The notes beneath the pieces are model-generated. The model saw only the letters and a list, made by a program, of their open reading frames with translations, did not search any database and had not been told where the DNA came from. Both the position numbers and the translations under genes were made by a program. Positions 1 to 7,600 of a DNA stretch of 10,108 nucleotides are shown one piece after another; position 1 is the first letter of the stretch, and each line of letters starts with the position of its first letter. Source of the stretch: Alphaproteobacteria bacterium. Lineage in GTDB: Bacteria > Pseudomonadota > Alphaproteobacteria > Rickettsiales > UBA8987. The DNA lies in contig JAHFPR010000058.1 of the NCBI GenBank assembly GCA_023269645.1, positions 1 through 10,108 on the forward strand. Direction: 5' to 3'.

Positions 1-1114
1 CGAGGATGTCCGGCTCAATGCCGGTCGCCTGAATCGAACGCCCGGAAGGCGTGTAATAGCGCGAGGTGGTGAGGCGTATCGCGCTATCCCCCGGCAGCGG
101 GATGATGGTCTGCACGGAGCCTTTGCCAAACGATTTCGTGCCCATCAGCACCGCGCGCCCCTGATCCTGCAGCGCGCCCGCTACAATCTCCGAGGCCGAG
201 GCCGAACCGCCGTTAATCAGCACCACGATCGGCAGGCCGTTCAGCACATCGCCCGGCGTGGAATTGAAGCGGTGGGTATCCTCCGCCTCGCGCCCGCGCG
301 TGGAAACGATTTCCCCGTGGTCGAGGAACATATCCGACACCGCGATCGCCTGATCCAGCAACCCGCCCGGATCGTTCCGCAGATCAAGCACCACGCCCTT
401 CACCTTATCCTTGCCGATTTCGGTGGTGCGTTTATCGAGTTCTTTCTTCAGTTCCGCATCGGTTTTATCGGCGAAGCTGGTGATGCGGAGGTACACTACA
501 TCGTCCCCCTCCACGTGTCCGCGCGCCGACTGGATGTGGATGACATCGCGCGTGAGGGTGACATCAAACGGCTGCTCTTCGCCTTCCCGCACAATGGTCA
601 GCGTGATGGGCGTTTTAGGCTTGCCGCGCATTTTCCCCACGGCATCCTTGAGGTTCATGCCGATTACCGACTGGCCGTCAATATGGCTGATATAATCCCC
701 CGCCTGCAGCCCCGCCTTGAACGCGGGGGTATCGTCAATCGGCGAAACGACATAAACCAGCCCGTTTTTCATGGTGACTTCAATCCCCAGGCCTCCGAAC
801 TCGCCGGTGGTGGTGATCTGCATTTCCTTGAAGCCCTCCGTATCGAGGTAGCTTGAATGCGGGTCAAGCGCGGTCAGCATCCCGTTGATGGCGGATTCCA
901 CCAGCTTTTTATCGTCCGGCTTCTCCACGTAGGATTCCCGCACTTTCTCGAACACGTCCCCGAACAGGTTGAGCAGCTTCAGCGTATCCTCGGTATTTTC
1001 CGCAGCAGGCTTGGCATCTTTGGGGGGGGCAGCATACAGGGCAGCGGGGAACAGGGCGGAGCCGGAGGATAATGCGGCGATCAGGCCGAGGGTCAGAAGC
1101 GGTTTGCGGAACAT
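1..1114 (-). CDS. ctpA: S41-family C-terminal processing peptidase CtpA (3' end outside window)
   Basis: A periplasmic serine protease of the tail-specific (Prc/CtpA) family, which trims or degrades envelope proteins from their C-termini. I translated 371 residues from the ATG at 1114 to the window edge; the C-terminus is missing. The start is supported by AAGGA about 7 bases upstream. Residues 1-28 form a signal peptide ending near LYAA. The segment TALDPHSSYLD, near residue 85, is typical of the family. A PDZ domain follows, with GEFGGLGIEV and AGLQAGDYI. The protease core contains LDLRNDPGGLLDQA, GGSASASEIVAGALQD and GTKSFGKGSVQT. Aligning with E. coli Prc (Ser430/Asp441/Lys455) places the catalytic residues at Ser306, Asp317 and Lys331. 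Only 30 bp separate it from gpmI, so the two are probably cotranscribed. An 8-C run on the coding strand (1022-1029) falls just after the signal peptide. Confidence 0.95.
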   Translation of the reverse strand, partial: MFRKPLLTLGLIAALSSGSALFPAALYAAPPKDAKPAAENTEDTLKLLNLFGDVFEKVRESYVEKPDDKKLVESAINGMLTALDPHSSYLDTEGFKEMQITTTGEFGGLGIEVTMKNGLVYVVSPIDDTPAFKAGLQAGDYISHIDGQSVIGMNLKDAVGKMRGKPKTPITLTIVREGEEQPFDVTLTRDVIHIQSARGHVEGDDVVYLRITSFADKTDAELKKELDKRTTEIGKDKVKGVVLDLRNDPGGLLDQAIAVSDMFLDHGEIVSTRGREAEDTHRFNSTPGDVLNGLPIVVLINGGSASASEIVAGALQDQGRAVLMGTKSFGKGSVQTIIPLPGDSAIRLTTSRYYTPSGRSIQATGIEPDIL

Positions 1115-1144
1115 GGATACATCCTTGCGTTGGGGGTCGGTGAT

Positions 1145-2680
1145 TCAGTGGTACATTAAAAGAGGTGTTCCTGTCATTATCTTTGGTTGCGGAAGCGTCA
1201 TCAATGCGAGCACCGTGGGCGCAATGTCACATAATCCCCCGGCGGCGAGTTTCGCGCCCGGCTGCGCGCCCGCCACGATGAGCGGCACGGGACCGGTGGT
1301 GTGTGCCGTATGCGGGCTGCCGGTTGTGGGGTCAACCATCTGCTCGGCGTTGCCGTGATCGGCGGTGATGAGCAGCGCGCCGCCCTGTTTCTCCACCGCT
1401 TCGCGCACACGCCCCAGGCATTTATCCACGGCTTCCACCGCCTTGATCGCTGCTGCCTCGTCACCCGTATGCCCCACCATATCGCCGTTGGCATAATTCA
1501 CCACGATGAGGTCATACTTTCCGGAGGTAATCGCTTCCACCAGCTTATCCGTTAGCTCAAAGGCCGACATTTCCGGCTTTTCGTCATACGTCGCCACGTT
1601 GGGGGAAGGAATCAGGATGCGATCTTCGCCTGGGAACACGGCCTCCTGTCCGCCGTTGAAGAAGAAAGTGACGTGCGCGTATTTCTCCGTTTCCGCGATG
1701 CGGAGCTGCTTCAAGCCCGCCCTGGAAACAATCTCGCCAAGCGTCTGCTCCGGCTCGTCGCTGGGGAACAGCGTGGCGAGATGCTTGCTCAGCGCGTCCG
1801 AATATTCCACCATGCCCACCTGCGCGGAGAATGTTATCGCCTTGCCCCGCGCAAAACCCTTGAACTCCGGATCCACCAGTGCCGAGAGGGTCTGCCGCGC
1901 GCGGTCAGAACGGAAATTCGCCATAAGCAGCGCGTCGCCATCCTTCATGCCGCTATAATCGCCGATGACGGCGGGCAGCACGAACTCATCCGTTTTGCCG
2001 AGCTTGTAGCTTTCCGCAATCGCCGCGAGGGGTGAATCCGCGTACGCACCTTCCGCCTGCACGATGGCCTGATATGCGAGCGCGGTACGTTCCCAGCGGT
2101 TATCCCGATCCATGCCGTAATACCGCCCGGAAACCGTAGCGATCTGCACATCCTTCAGTCCGGCGATGCCTTTCAGAAAATGCTCCATATACCCCTTTGC
2201 GCTATCCGGCGGAGTATCTCGCCCGTCAAGGAAAGCATGAATCCGCACTGGAATCCCCGCTGCGGAAAGGATACGCGCGAGCGCGAGAATATGCTCACTG
2301 TGCGCGTGCACGCCGCCGTCGGAAACCAACCCCATCAGGTGGCACGTGCCGCCGGATTTTTTCACCGCTGCCATGAGTTTCTGCAATGCATGATGCTTTG
2401 CGAGACCGCCTTCGGTGATCGCCTTGTCAATGCGCGGGAGGTTCTGGAAAATGACGCGCCCCGCGCCGATGGTCATATGTCCGACTTCGGAATTCCCCAT
2501 CTGCCCTGCGGGCAAGCCCACCGCTAATCCGCTGGTGGCAAGCTGCGTGTGCGGGCACTCTTGCATCAGCGCATCCCAGTGTGGGGTGCGCGCCAGCGCG
2601 ATGGCGTTATGCGCGGATTCCGCACGCTCTCCCCAGCCATCGAGGATACACAGCACTACGGGTTTCGGTCGTTTTTTCAC
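1145..2680 (-). CDS. gpmI: 2,3-bisphosphoglycerate-independent phosphoglycerate mutase
   Basis: This cytoplasmic glycolytic and gluconeogenic enzyme interconverts 3- and 2-phosphoglycerate using two metal ions (usually Mn) and a phosphoserine intermediate. I prefer the GTG at 2680, giving 511 residues, the usual family length. It is preceded by GGAGAAGGAAG, and the protein then begins directly before the conserved RPKPVVLCILDGWG. Starting at the TTG at 2740 or the ATG at 2713 would add an unconserved tail. All expected signatures are present: metal-binding DGWG (Asp14), catalytic Ser64 in GQMGNSEVGH, DGGVHAH, DGRDTPP, RYYGMDRDNRWER, NFRSDRARQ, EKYAHVTFFFNGG, VNYANGDMVGHTG, ITADHGNAE and PHTAHTTGPVP. 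The gene looks intact and functional. Residue 58 is Ala, where Glu is more usual and where the partial copy at 9701-9763 has Glu. ctpA follows after 30 bp. Confidence 0.97.
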   Translation of the reverse strand: MKKRPKPVVLCILDGWGERAESAHNAIALARTPHWDALMQECPHTQLATSGLAVGLPAGQMGNSEVGHMTIGAGRVIFQNLPRIDKAITEGGLAKHHALQKLMAAVKKSGGTCHLMGLVSDGGVHAHSEHILALARILSAAGIPVRIHAFLDGRDTPPDSAKGYMEHFLKGIAGLKDVQIATVSGRYYGMDRDNRWERTALAYQAIVQAEGAYADSPLAAIAESYKLGKTDEFVLPAVIGDYSGMKDGDALLMANFRSDRARQTLSALVDPEFKGFARGKAITFSAQVGMVEYSDALSKHLATLFPSDEPEQTLGEIVSRAGLKQLRIAETEKYAHVTFFFNGGQEAVFPGEDRILIPSPNVATYDEKPEMSAFELTDKLVEAITSGKYDLIVVNYANGDMVGHTGDEAAAIKAVEAVDKCLGRVREAVEKQGGALLITADHGNAEQMVDPTTGSPHTAHTTGPVPLIVAGAQPGAKLAAGGLCDIAPTVLALMTLPQPKIMTGTPLLMYH

Positions 2681-2740
2681 GCAGGAATCTTCCTTCTCCA
2701 AAAGGCAAGGCATGATAGCCGGAGGGAGAGTGGAGCACAA

Positions 2741-3066
2741 GATGTTATGCGTCTTTCTTTAATGACGCAGGTACTGCTGGTGCGGTCTGGTGTAGATGTT
2801 GGGGCTGTCGCATGGGAGGCGATGCAACCACTGCCCACAGTTCTGCACCTGCCGGGGCGGGTAAAAGGATAGTGCCCCCGCGACCACAGCCATTTTTCTT
2901 GAAATTAACCCCGCTTGTGGCGGTTATGTCACAAAAAAAGACAAAAATCTTTTTTTTCTTAACCGAGAATTAACCAGAACTCGTTTATACTTAGTATTCT
3001 TAAGGGGATAGTTGTGTAGTTGATTTTGTATTTATTTATCTGCTCTAATAAAGTTAGAATAAATAC
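2741..3066. other. Intergenic region between divergent gpmI and first DUF4402 gene
   Basis: No gene is supported here. The part next to gpmI (2741-2880) is GC-rich like the housekeeping genes. It has an open minus-strand frame of about 50 codons ending at a stop at 2746-2748, but with no convincing start and no recognisable product. From about 2880 the sequence turns abruptly AT-rich, which I read as the likely edge of the fibre locus. The AT-rich part holds an A/T hairpin (2933-2956) and three TTAACC-like words, two of them only 11 bp apart. The gpmI promoter must lie in or beyond this stretch, but I cannot place it. Confidence 0.6.
2933..2956. other. A/T-rich perfect inverted repeat
   Basis: AAAAAAAGA (2933-2941) and TCTTTTTTT (2948-2956) are perfectly complementary around the 6-base loop CAAAAA, and one more T follows. 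It could form a weak hairpin in RNA of either strand. It has no GC-rich core, so it does not look like a classical terminator. It lies just inside the point where base composition changes. Confidence 0.5.
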
Positions 3067-3094
3067 TTTATTAATTAAAAAACTATGTTATAGT
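3067..3094 (+). promoter_or_regulatory. Sigma70-like promoter of first DUF4402 gene
   Basis: A -35-like TTTATT (3067-3072) and a -10 TATAGT (3089-3094) are separated by 16 bp. TG one base upstream of the -10 (TGTTATAGT) makes it an extended -10. Transcription would begin near 3101, giving a leader of about 25 nt. The region is AT-rich throughout, so chance matches are possible; position and the extended -10 are the main support. Confidence 0.5.
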
Positions 3095-3125
3095 ATGGGA
3101 ATTAAACCAACTAATGGAGGAGACT

Positions 3126-3653
3126 ATGAACACCAAACTTACAACACTGACAAAACTTGCGTTAGTTGCTGCTATAGCCACCACTACTTCTGTAGGTGTG
3201 GCCAAAGCTGCAACATTTAGCGAGAGTGCTACAATTTCGATTGTACAGGCACTGTCATTATCGCAAACCACCCAGATGAATCTCGGTGTGGTACAGCGTC
3301 CGTCTTCAGGTACGCAGACTGCAATCGTTAGCACAGCCGGAACACCAAGCGGTACGATCACATATGTTGATAACGCTGCTGTACGCGCGGGTGCATACAG
3401 TATCGCCGGTTCTGCGCTAAATACCATTAGTATCAGTGCTGTGGACGATGCGAATGTTGCGGGTCTTACCTTTACAGCCTTGAGTGGCAGCTATAATGGC
3501 GGTAGTGCGACTAACCTGCTGACGGGTATTACTGGCGGGGTAGCCCCTGGAGCCGGTAAGACACTGAATGTTGGCGGCACGTTGCAGGTTGCCAGCACGG
3601 TGGTAGAAGGTATATATGCGCCGTCCTTCACGCTGACCGTAAACTATGAATAA
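3126..3653 (+). CDS. Secreted DUF4402-type protein, probable fibre subunit 1
   Basis: A 175-residue exported protein, probably a structural subunit (pilin) of the surface fibre built by the neighbouring chaperone and usher. The start is the ATG at 3126, because GGAGGAG lies immediately upstream. An ATG at 3114 overlaps that ribosome binding site and would add only four residues. Residues 1-28 form a signal peptide (LALVAAIATT core, AKA cleavage site). The mature chain is Ser/Thr/Gly/Ala-rich with alternating hydrophobic residues, has no cysteine, and ends in a beta strand, FTLTVNYE. It shares with the gene at 4032 the pattern AG-Y-I-GSA--TISI, the SG-YN-GS--NL block, PGAGK-L--GGTL and a final NYE. 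Family assignment is from recalled DUF4402 character; the pilin role is inferred from context. The gene appears monocistronic, with its own promoter and terminator. Confidence 0.85.
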   Translation: MNTKLTTLTKLALVAAIATTTSVGVAKAATFSESATISIVQALSLSQTTQMNLGVVQRPSSGTQTAIVSTAGTPSGTITYVDNAAVRAGAYSIAGSALNTISISAVDDANVAGLTFTALSGSYNGGSATNLLTGITGGVAPGAGKTLNVGGTLQVASTVVEGIYAPSFTLTVNYE

Positions 3654-3680
3654 AATAATATAATACAAAGTTTACCGGAA

Positions 3681-3709
3681 AAGGGCGGCCAATGGGTCGC
3701 CCTTTTTTT
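3681..3709 (+). terminator. Intrinsic terminator of first DUF4402 gene
   Basis: AAGGGCGGCC (3681-3690), loop AATG, then GGTCGCCCTT (3695-3704). The stem is 10 bp with one G-U pair and runs into seven T residues (3703-3709). It lies 28 bp after the stop codon and should end transcription before the second subunit gene. Confidence 0.9.
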
Positions 3710-3800
3710 GCTGTGGATACTATCCGGAGTATTCCCTTCTGTTTTTACTGTACTTCAGGTGCGGGATGCCTCATATATTTGTAATTATTTATTCAAATTA

Positions 3801-3886
3801 ACACACGCACAGATTGTATCATTGTGGACTGGTGTGCCATCTTGAGGTGCGCATTCTGGGACATTAGTACAGATATGACACACGCA
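3801..3886. repeat. 9-bp direct repeat ACACACGCA, candidate activator sites
   Basis: ACACACGCA occurs at 3801-3809 and again at 3878-3886, with starts 77 bp apart. Relative to the predicted start site near 3988, the copies lie about 187 and 110 bp upstream, in the range where enhancer-binding proteins of sigma54 promoters usually bind. The repeat is short and not palindromic, so a role as activator site is only a suggestion. Confidence 0.35.
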
Positions 3887-3915
3887 TAAGTAGTCATGCC
3901 TCCACACAAAAACCA

Positions 3916-3928
3916 CAATTAATTGATG
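3916..3928 (-). promoter_or_regulatory. IHF-like binding site
   Basis: CAATTAATTGATG matches the reverse form of the IHF consensus (YAA-N4-TTGATW) at every specified position but the last. It lies about 35 bp upstream of the -24 element, where IHF commonly bends DNA to bring an activator to sigma54 RNA polymerase. IHF motifs are degenerate and the region is AT-rich, so the location carries most of the weight. Confidence 0.4.
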
Positions 3929-3961
3929 TAATACATATTGTTACAAGCAATCTTCCAAAAC

Positions 3962-3977
3962 TGGCACGCCCCTTGCA
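3962..3977 (+). promoter_or_regulatory. Sigma54 (RpoN) -24/-12 promoter
   Basis: TGGCACG, four bases (CCCC), then TTGCA matches the sigma54 core consensus TGGCACG-N4-TTGCW in full. The invariant GG (3963-3964) and GC (3975-3976) have the correct 12-base offset. The expected start site is near 3988, about 44 nt before the subunit 2 start codon, and the element points the right way. Such promoters require an AAA+ activator; none is encoded in the window. Confidence 0.85.
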
Positions 3978-4031
3978 TGTATATTCTTGAGTTGTAGTAT
4001 GATGTCTAAAGATGGGACATAGGGATAACGC

Positions 4032-4580
4032 ATGATGGGGTTAAGTTATAACAGGCAACGAAGTGGTGTTCTGTGTCTGTCCTCCTTCATGGTGCTCGTG
4101 ATGGCTAGCCTGTCACCCACCGCCTCATATGCGTTTTCCTTCTCTCCCTCTGCATCCATTACAATTGTTAGTGCTGTGGGGGTCAGCGAACAGCAAGGAC
4201 TGAATTTTGCCACGATCAACAAGCCGGAAACGTCGGTGGTTGTGGAAGTAACACCGGATGGAGCACTTGGTTCCAACACCACCGCATCGATGGCAGGCGG
4301 CAGTAGCCCCACTGCGGGCGTTTATACCATCTCAGGATCAGCAACGCAGACGATCAGCATCACGGCTTCAAACGTGGGGAATGTAGAGGGGATTTCTTTC
4401 AATGCCATCAGCGGTAAATACAATAACGGCAGCACGGTGAACCTTGTATCCGGTGTCAGCGGGCTAGTGCCCCCAGGTGCAGGCAAGGCACTTGCTCTGG
4501 GCGGGACGCTTACCATACAACCGACCATTGGTACGGGTACATTTGCCCCGCAAATCGCACTGAACATCAATTACGAGTAA
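4032..4580 (+). CDS. Secreted DUF4402-type protein, probable fibre subunit 2
   Basis: A 182-residue exported paralogue of the protein encoded at 3126-3653. The ATG at 4032 follows AGGGATA at suitable spacing; the ATG at 4035 is an equally possible start one codon later. Residues 1-34 form a signal peptide (hydrophobic stretch near residues 13-27, ASYA cleavage site). The mature chain begins FSFSPSASITIV and has the same pattern as its paralogue: AGVYTISGSATQTISI, SGKYNNGSTVNL, PPGAGKALALGGTL and a C-terminal ALNINYE strand. The N-terminal halves differ more, so the two may be alternative or successive subunits of one fibre. It is transcribed toward the usher gene and is the only gene downstream of the full-consensus sigma54 promoter. 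Confidence 0.85.
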   Translation: MMGLSYNRQRSGVLCLSSFMVLVMASLSPTASYAFSFSPSASITIVSAVGVSEQQGLNFATINKPETSVVVEVTPDGALGSNTTASMAGGSSPTAGVYTISGSATQTISITASNVGNVEGISFNAISGKYNNGSTVNLVSGVSGLVPPGAGKALALGGTLTIQPTIGTGTFAPQIALNINYE

Positions 4581-4620
4581 TTTACCAGCAGAGAAGCAAG
4601 TGCATGGCACTGTCTAATCA

Positions 4621-4675
4621 GGATTGCTTTCAGCAATCCCTGGCATTGCGCCGGATGCCGTGACAGGCACGGCAT
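4621..4675. repeat. REP-like element of two perfect hairpins
   Basis: Hairpin A is GGATTGCT (4621-4628), a 3-base loop, then AGCAATCC (4632-4639). Hairpin B is ATGCCGTG (4655-4662), a 5-base loop, then CACGGCAT (4668-4675). Both stems are perfect 8-bp matches, 15 bp apart, in the gap between the converging subunit 2 and usher genes. Paired palindromes in such gaps resemble dispersed REP/BIME-like repeats, but repetition across the genome cannot be seen here. Without a T-run, neither is a typical intrinsic terminator, though they may still slow or protect transcripts. Confidence 0.55.
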
Positions 4676-4691
4676 GACAAGGTGAGAAAAC

Positions 4692-7600
4692 CTACCTATA
4701 AGAACCGGTTTTCGGTTTATCGTCCTTCTCTTTGTCATTACCTGCCGGGTCTGTGCTTTCTTTCGTAGTCTTTTCCAGAGTAAAATTCTGTGATTCATAC
4801 ACTTCGCTGCCGCCCGGTATACTAATATCGAGATTTTTATCCACGCGCACACCAAGCGACTGTAGCTGCTCATCGGAAAGCAGGATATGGTAATCTCCCT
4901 GTGTCACTTTTTCAAAGAGATATTGCCCATCAAATTCGGTCTTTGTTTCCATCACCTGGCGACCATCCCGTGTCAGCAAATAGACAGTAATACCGGGGAT
5001 TGGATCATTTCCCAAATACACCGTTCCATCAATTTCACTGGTTTCCACCACCGGAAAATCTATCAGTGCCGTGACTCCCGGCCTCCCAAGCACGGCATAA
5101 CCTTCCTGTGTCGGTTGCCAGAAGGCATCTTCCAGTGTCCCGGTATCCAGCACAACTGTTGTAAAGCTATTGGCGGTTAACCCCGCGATGGTGGTTGAGC
5201 CATCTTCATTGCGCTGTGGAGGATGAGAAAATTTCCCATAACCGATTTCCGGGAGAATCTTCTCGTCGCCATCCAGTATGTTGTTATGGTTTTTATCAAG
5301 GAACGCCCGTGCGGATGCCATTCCAGCTTCAGCAATTCCTGCATTTTCCATATGCCAGGCGCGTGTGCGCGGATCCTGATAGAGCGAGAAGGAGACATTA
5401 ACTCCTATAAGGAAATTATTTTGGTCATCACCTTCCAGGCGTGTGCTGATGCGGTAATTCCTGGCATCCCAGTTCAGTACCCCCGCAAGGCTTGTTTGCC
5501 GGTTTCCTGTCAACGCCTTTCTAATATCCACGCGTGCATTAAGTTTCTCCGTGAGGCTCCGTTGCGTGGATAAGGTAATATCCTGAAATGCCGCATCAGG
5601 GTAAACATCATAGCCGGTATCCAGCCGCACCACTGCATCGCGGTAACGCCCGCGCGCAGAAATTGTGCCGTTTATGTCAGTGCTGTTGATACCGGAACTA
5701 TCTTGCAACACCGCACCCAGGCGATTGGTAAAGGAAAAACCGAACATTGATGTGGTGAGTGAATTATCAAGACTGGTAATGGCTGTATTGTTCTTGAAGA
5801 ATTCGTATTTTGCCTTCAGTGTATAAGGAACATTAATGGCGGTAGGTAGATTGAGTGTGCCGTTTAGATCCAACGATGTAGTGCTCAATTTACCCGTGCT
5901 ACTGCTGGAACTGCTGCTCCCGCTGCCGGAGCTGCTTGTGCCACTGCTGGAACTGCTTGCGTCCAGGCTCAAGTCGTTCAACAGGCTTGAATCAGCACCG
6001 GAGCCTGCACTGCTTGCGGCACTGTTGTTCTGACTGCTCTGATCGTTGAAATTGTTGAACAGTTCCTGTTGCATACGGATGCCAACATCATGATAACTGG
6101 TATTTGCCGTGAGGCGAACCGCCGAGCCGCCCGTGGTGGTATCATACACGGTGGCCGCTTGCGTGATGACATCTTCAAGCAGGGAAGTCGCCACTCCCAG
6201 TGATTGATAAAGATGTTCCCCATCGCCCAGCTCATTGTAATTACTGCTATAGGTTGCGGTTAGCCGATCTGTCACGCCATATTCTACCTGACCCACTGCA
6301 ACCATCTGACCTTCCGTGTTATCCGCCTTCACGGGGATGAGGTTTTTATTCACCTCGTTCACGGATAGCTGGTAGTTATATTTCCCCTGCTTGATAACGG
6401 CATCAGCGATAGAGAAATGCTTGATCTCTTCCCGGATTTCCCCTTGAGGGCCATAGAACACCAGCTTGATGGCATTGTTACCATAGAGCACCGGAACATT
6501 GTGAAACTCGTAGCGACCATCCGCTCCGATCGTCAAAAAAGCTATGAGCGTCGTGTTGTTATAAAGCTCCACCTCCCATCCCGGCCTTTCAGTGCCCTGA
6601 ATTGTGGTGGTATCAAACTGCGTGGCACGTTCCAGCGGAAAATTGGAAATGGCAACGCCACGCCCAAGGCCACTACCGTTCACCAACTCGGTTTCAAAGG
6701 AGTTTACATCTCCCACCTCCAGCGAAGTCAGCCCTAGTGTTCCAAGTAACTTGCCGTCAGCATCCCGTCGGCTACCCGTTACACGCAAGTCGCTGAATTC
6801 CTTGTTCGTGCCGGTGGCGAACCACTCGGTATTCAGCCACCCCATGTCACCGGAAAATATTGCTGAATATTCCGTAGTGAGGGCACTCCCGTCTTTGCTG
6901 CTTGCCAACTCCGAACCAACTGTAATATCAGCAAAAGGCCATTCCCAGCGTTCACCATATGGCACGATATAGGGTGGGTATTTCTTTTCAAGTTTCTGGC
7001 GTTGTTTCCAGCTATCATGTGCTTGCTCACGCTCCTTCTGGGCTTGCATGGGCAGCAGCACAGTAGGATCTATATTCAATATTTGTGCATTAAAATTTAT
7101 AGTGATATTGAGCGGCAACCATTGCTGCAACAATGTCTTCAGCACAAAAATATCGCCATTATCCACAAACGCATCCCCAGGCGAGAGTGCATAGTCTTTT
7201 CCTGCGATAGTGGCCTGGTGTGCGGGAATATCCAGCTGGAAAGTATTTTCTTCCTTGATGAACCAACCCGATGCGGAGCTATTTTTCTCATCCACCTTAA
7301 TGGCAAATTGCAGTGCCCTGGATAACTGCTTGATTCCAATATAAAAATTATTATCCTGCTTGTATATATCCAGCAATTCATCATATGTCAGATTCTTGAT
7401 ACTCATTTCAAAGGATAGGTAATTATTCGCAACAGGAGACACCTTTTTCTCCAGATGCAGTGCGGGCGGCTGTTCCTCCTTGATGGGGGAAACACCTGGT
7501 TCCGGTCGTATAATTTCTATGTCCGTGGTGTGGTGTGCAACCGCTTCATCCGTCACCTGCGGTGGAACGGAAGGCATAACTTCAGCGGTCGGTATTTCAG

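Larger units (their letters stand above)
3710..3961. other. AT-rich control region upstream of second DUF4402 gene
   Basis: No coding potential is evident. The region lies between the terminator of subunit 1 and the sigma54 promoter of subunit 2. It holds a 9-bp direct repeat and an IHF-like site, described separately. Its length suits a sigma54 upstream activating region. Confidence 0.55.

Noticed and set aside
272..856. Long plus-strand open frame opposite ctpA
   Set aside because: It is antisense to a clearly conserved protease, with no ribosome binding site or family resemblance; it arises from the GC-rich codon usage of ctpA.
1506..2035. Plus-strand open frames opposite gpmI
   Set aside because: They are antisense to a gene in which every catalytic motif is intact, and their products look like nothing known.
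2681..2740. 20-residue upstream extension of gpmI from the TTG at 2740
   Set aside because: The extra residues do not resemble GpmI N-termini, and the GTG at 2680 has a good ribosome binding site and gives the normal length.
3083..3427. Minus-strand open frame overlapping the first subunit gene
   Set aside because: It shadows a gene with signal peptide, ribosome binding site, promoter and terminator; nothing supports the opposite frame.
3801..3886. Possible CRISPR or iteron array
   Set aside because: There are only two 9-bp copies with no regular series and no cas or replication gene nearby.
5836..6033. Plus-strand Leu/Pro-rich open frame that looks like a membrane segment
   Set aside because: The leucine-rich composition is the reverse reading of the Ser-rich tract of the usher gene, not a real membrane protein.
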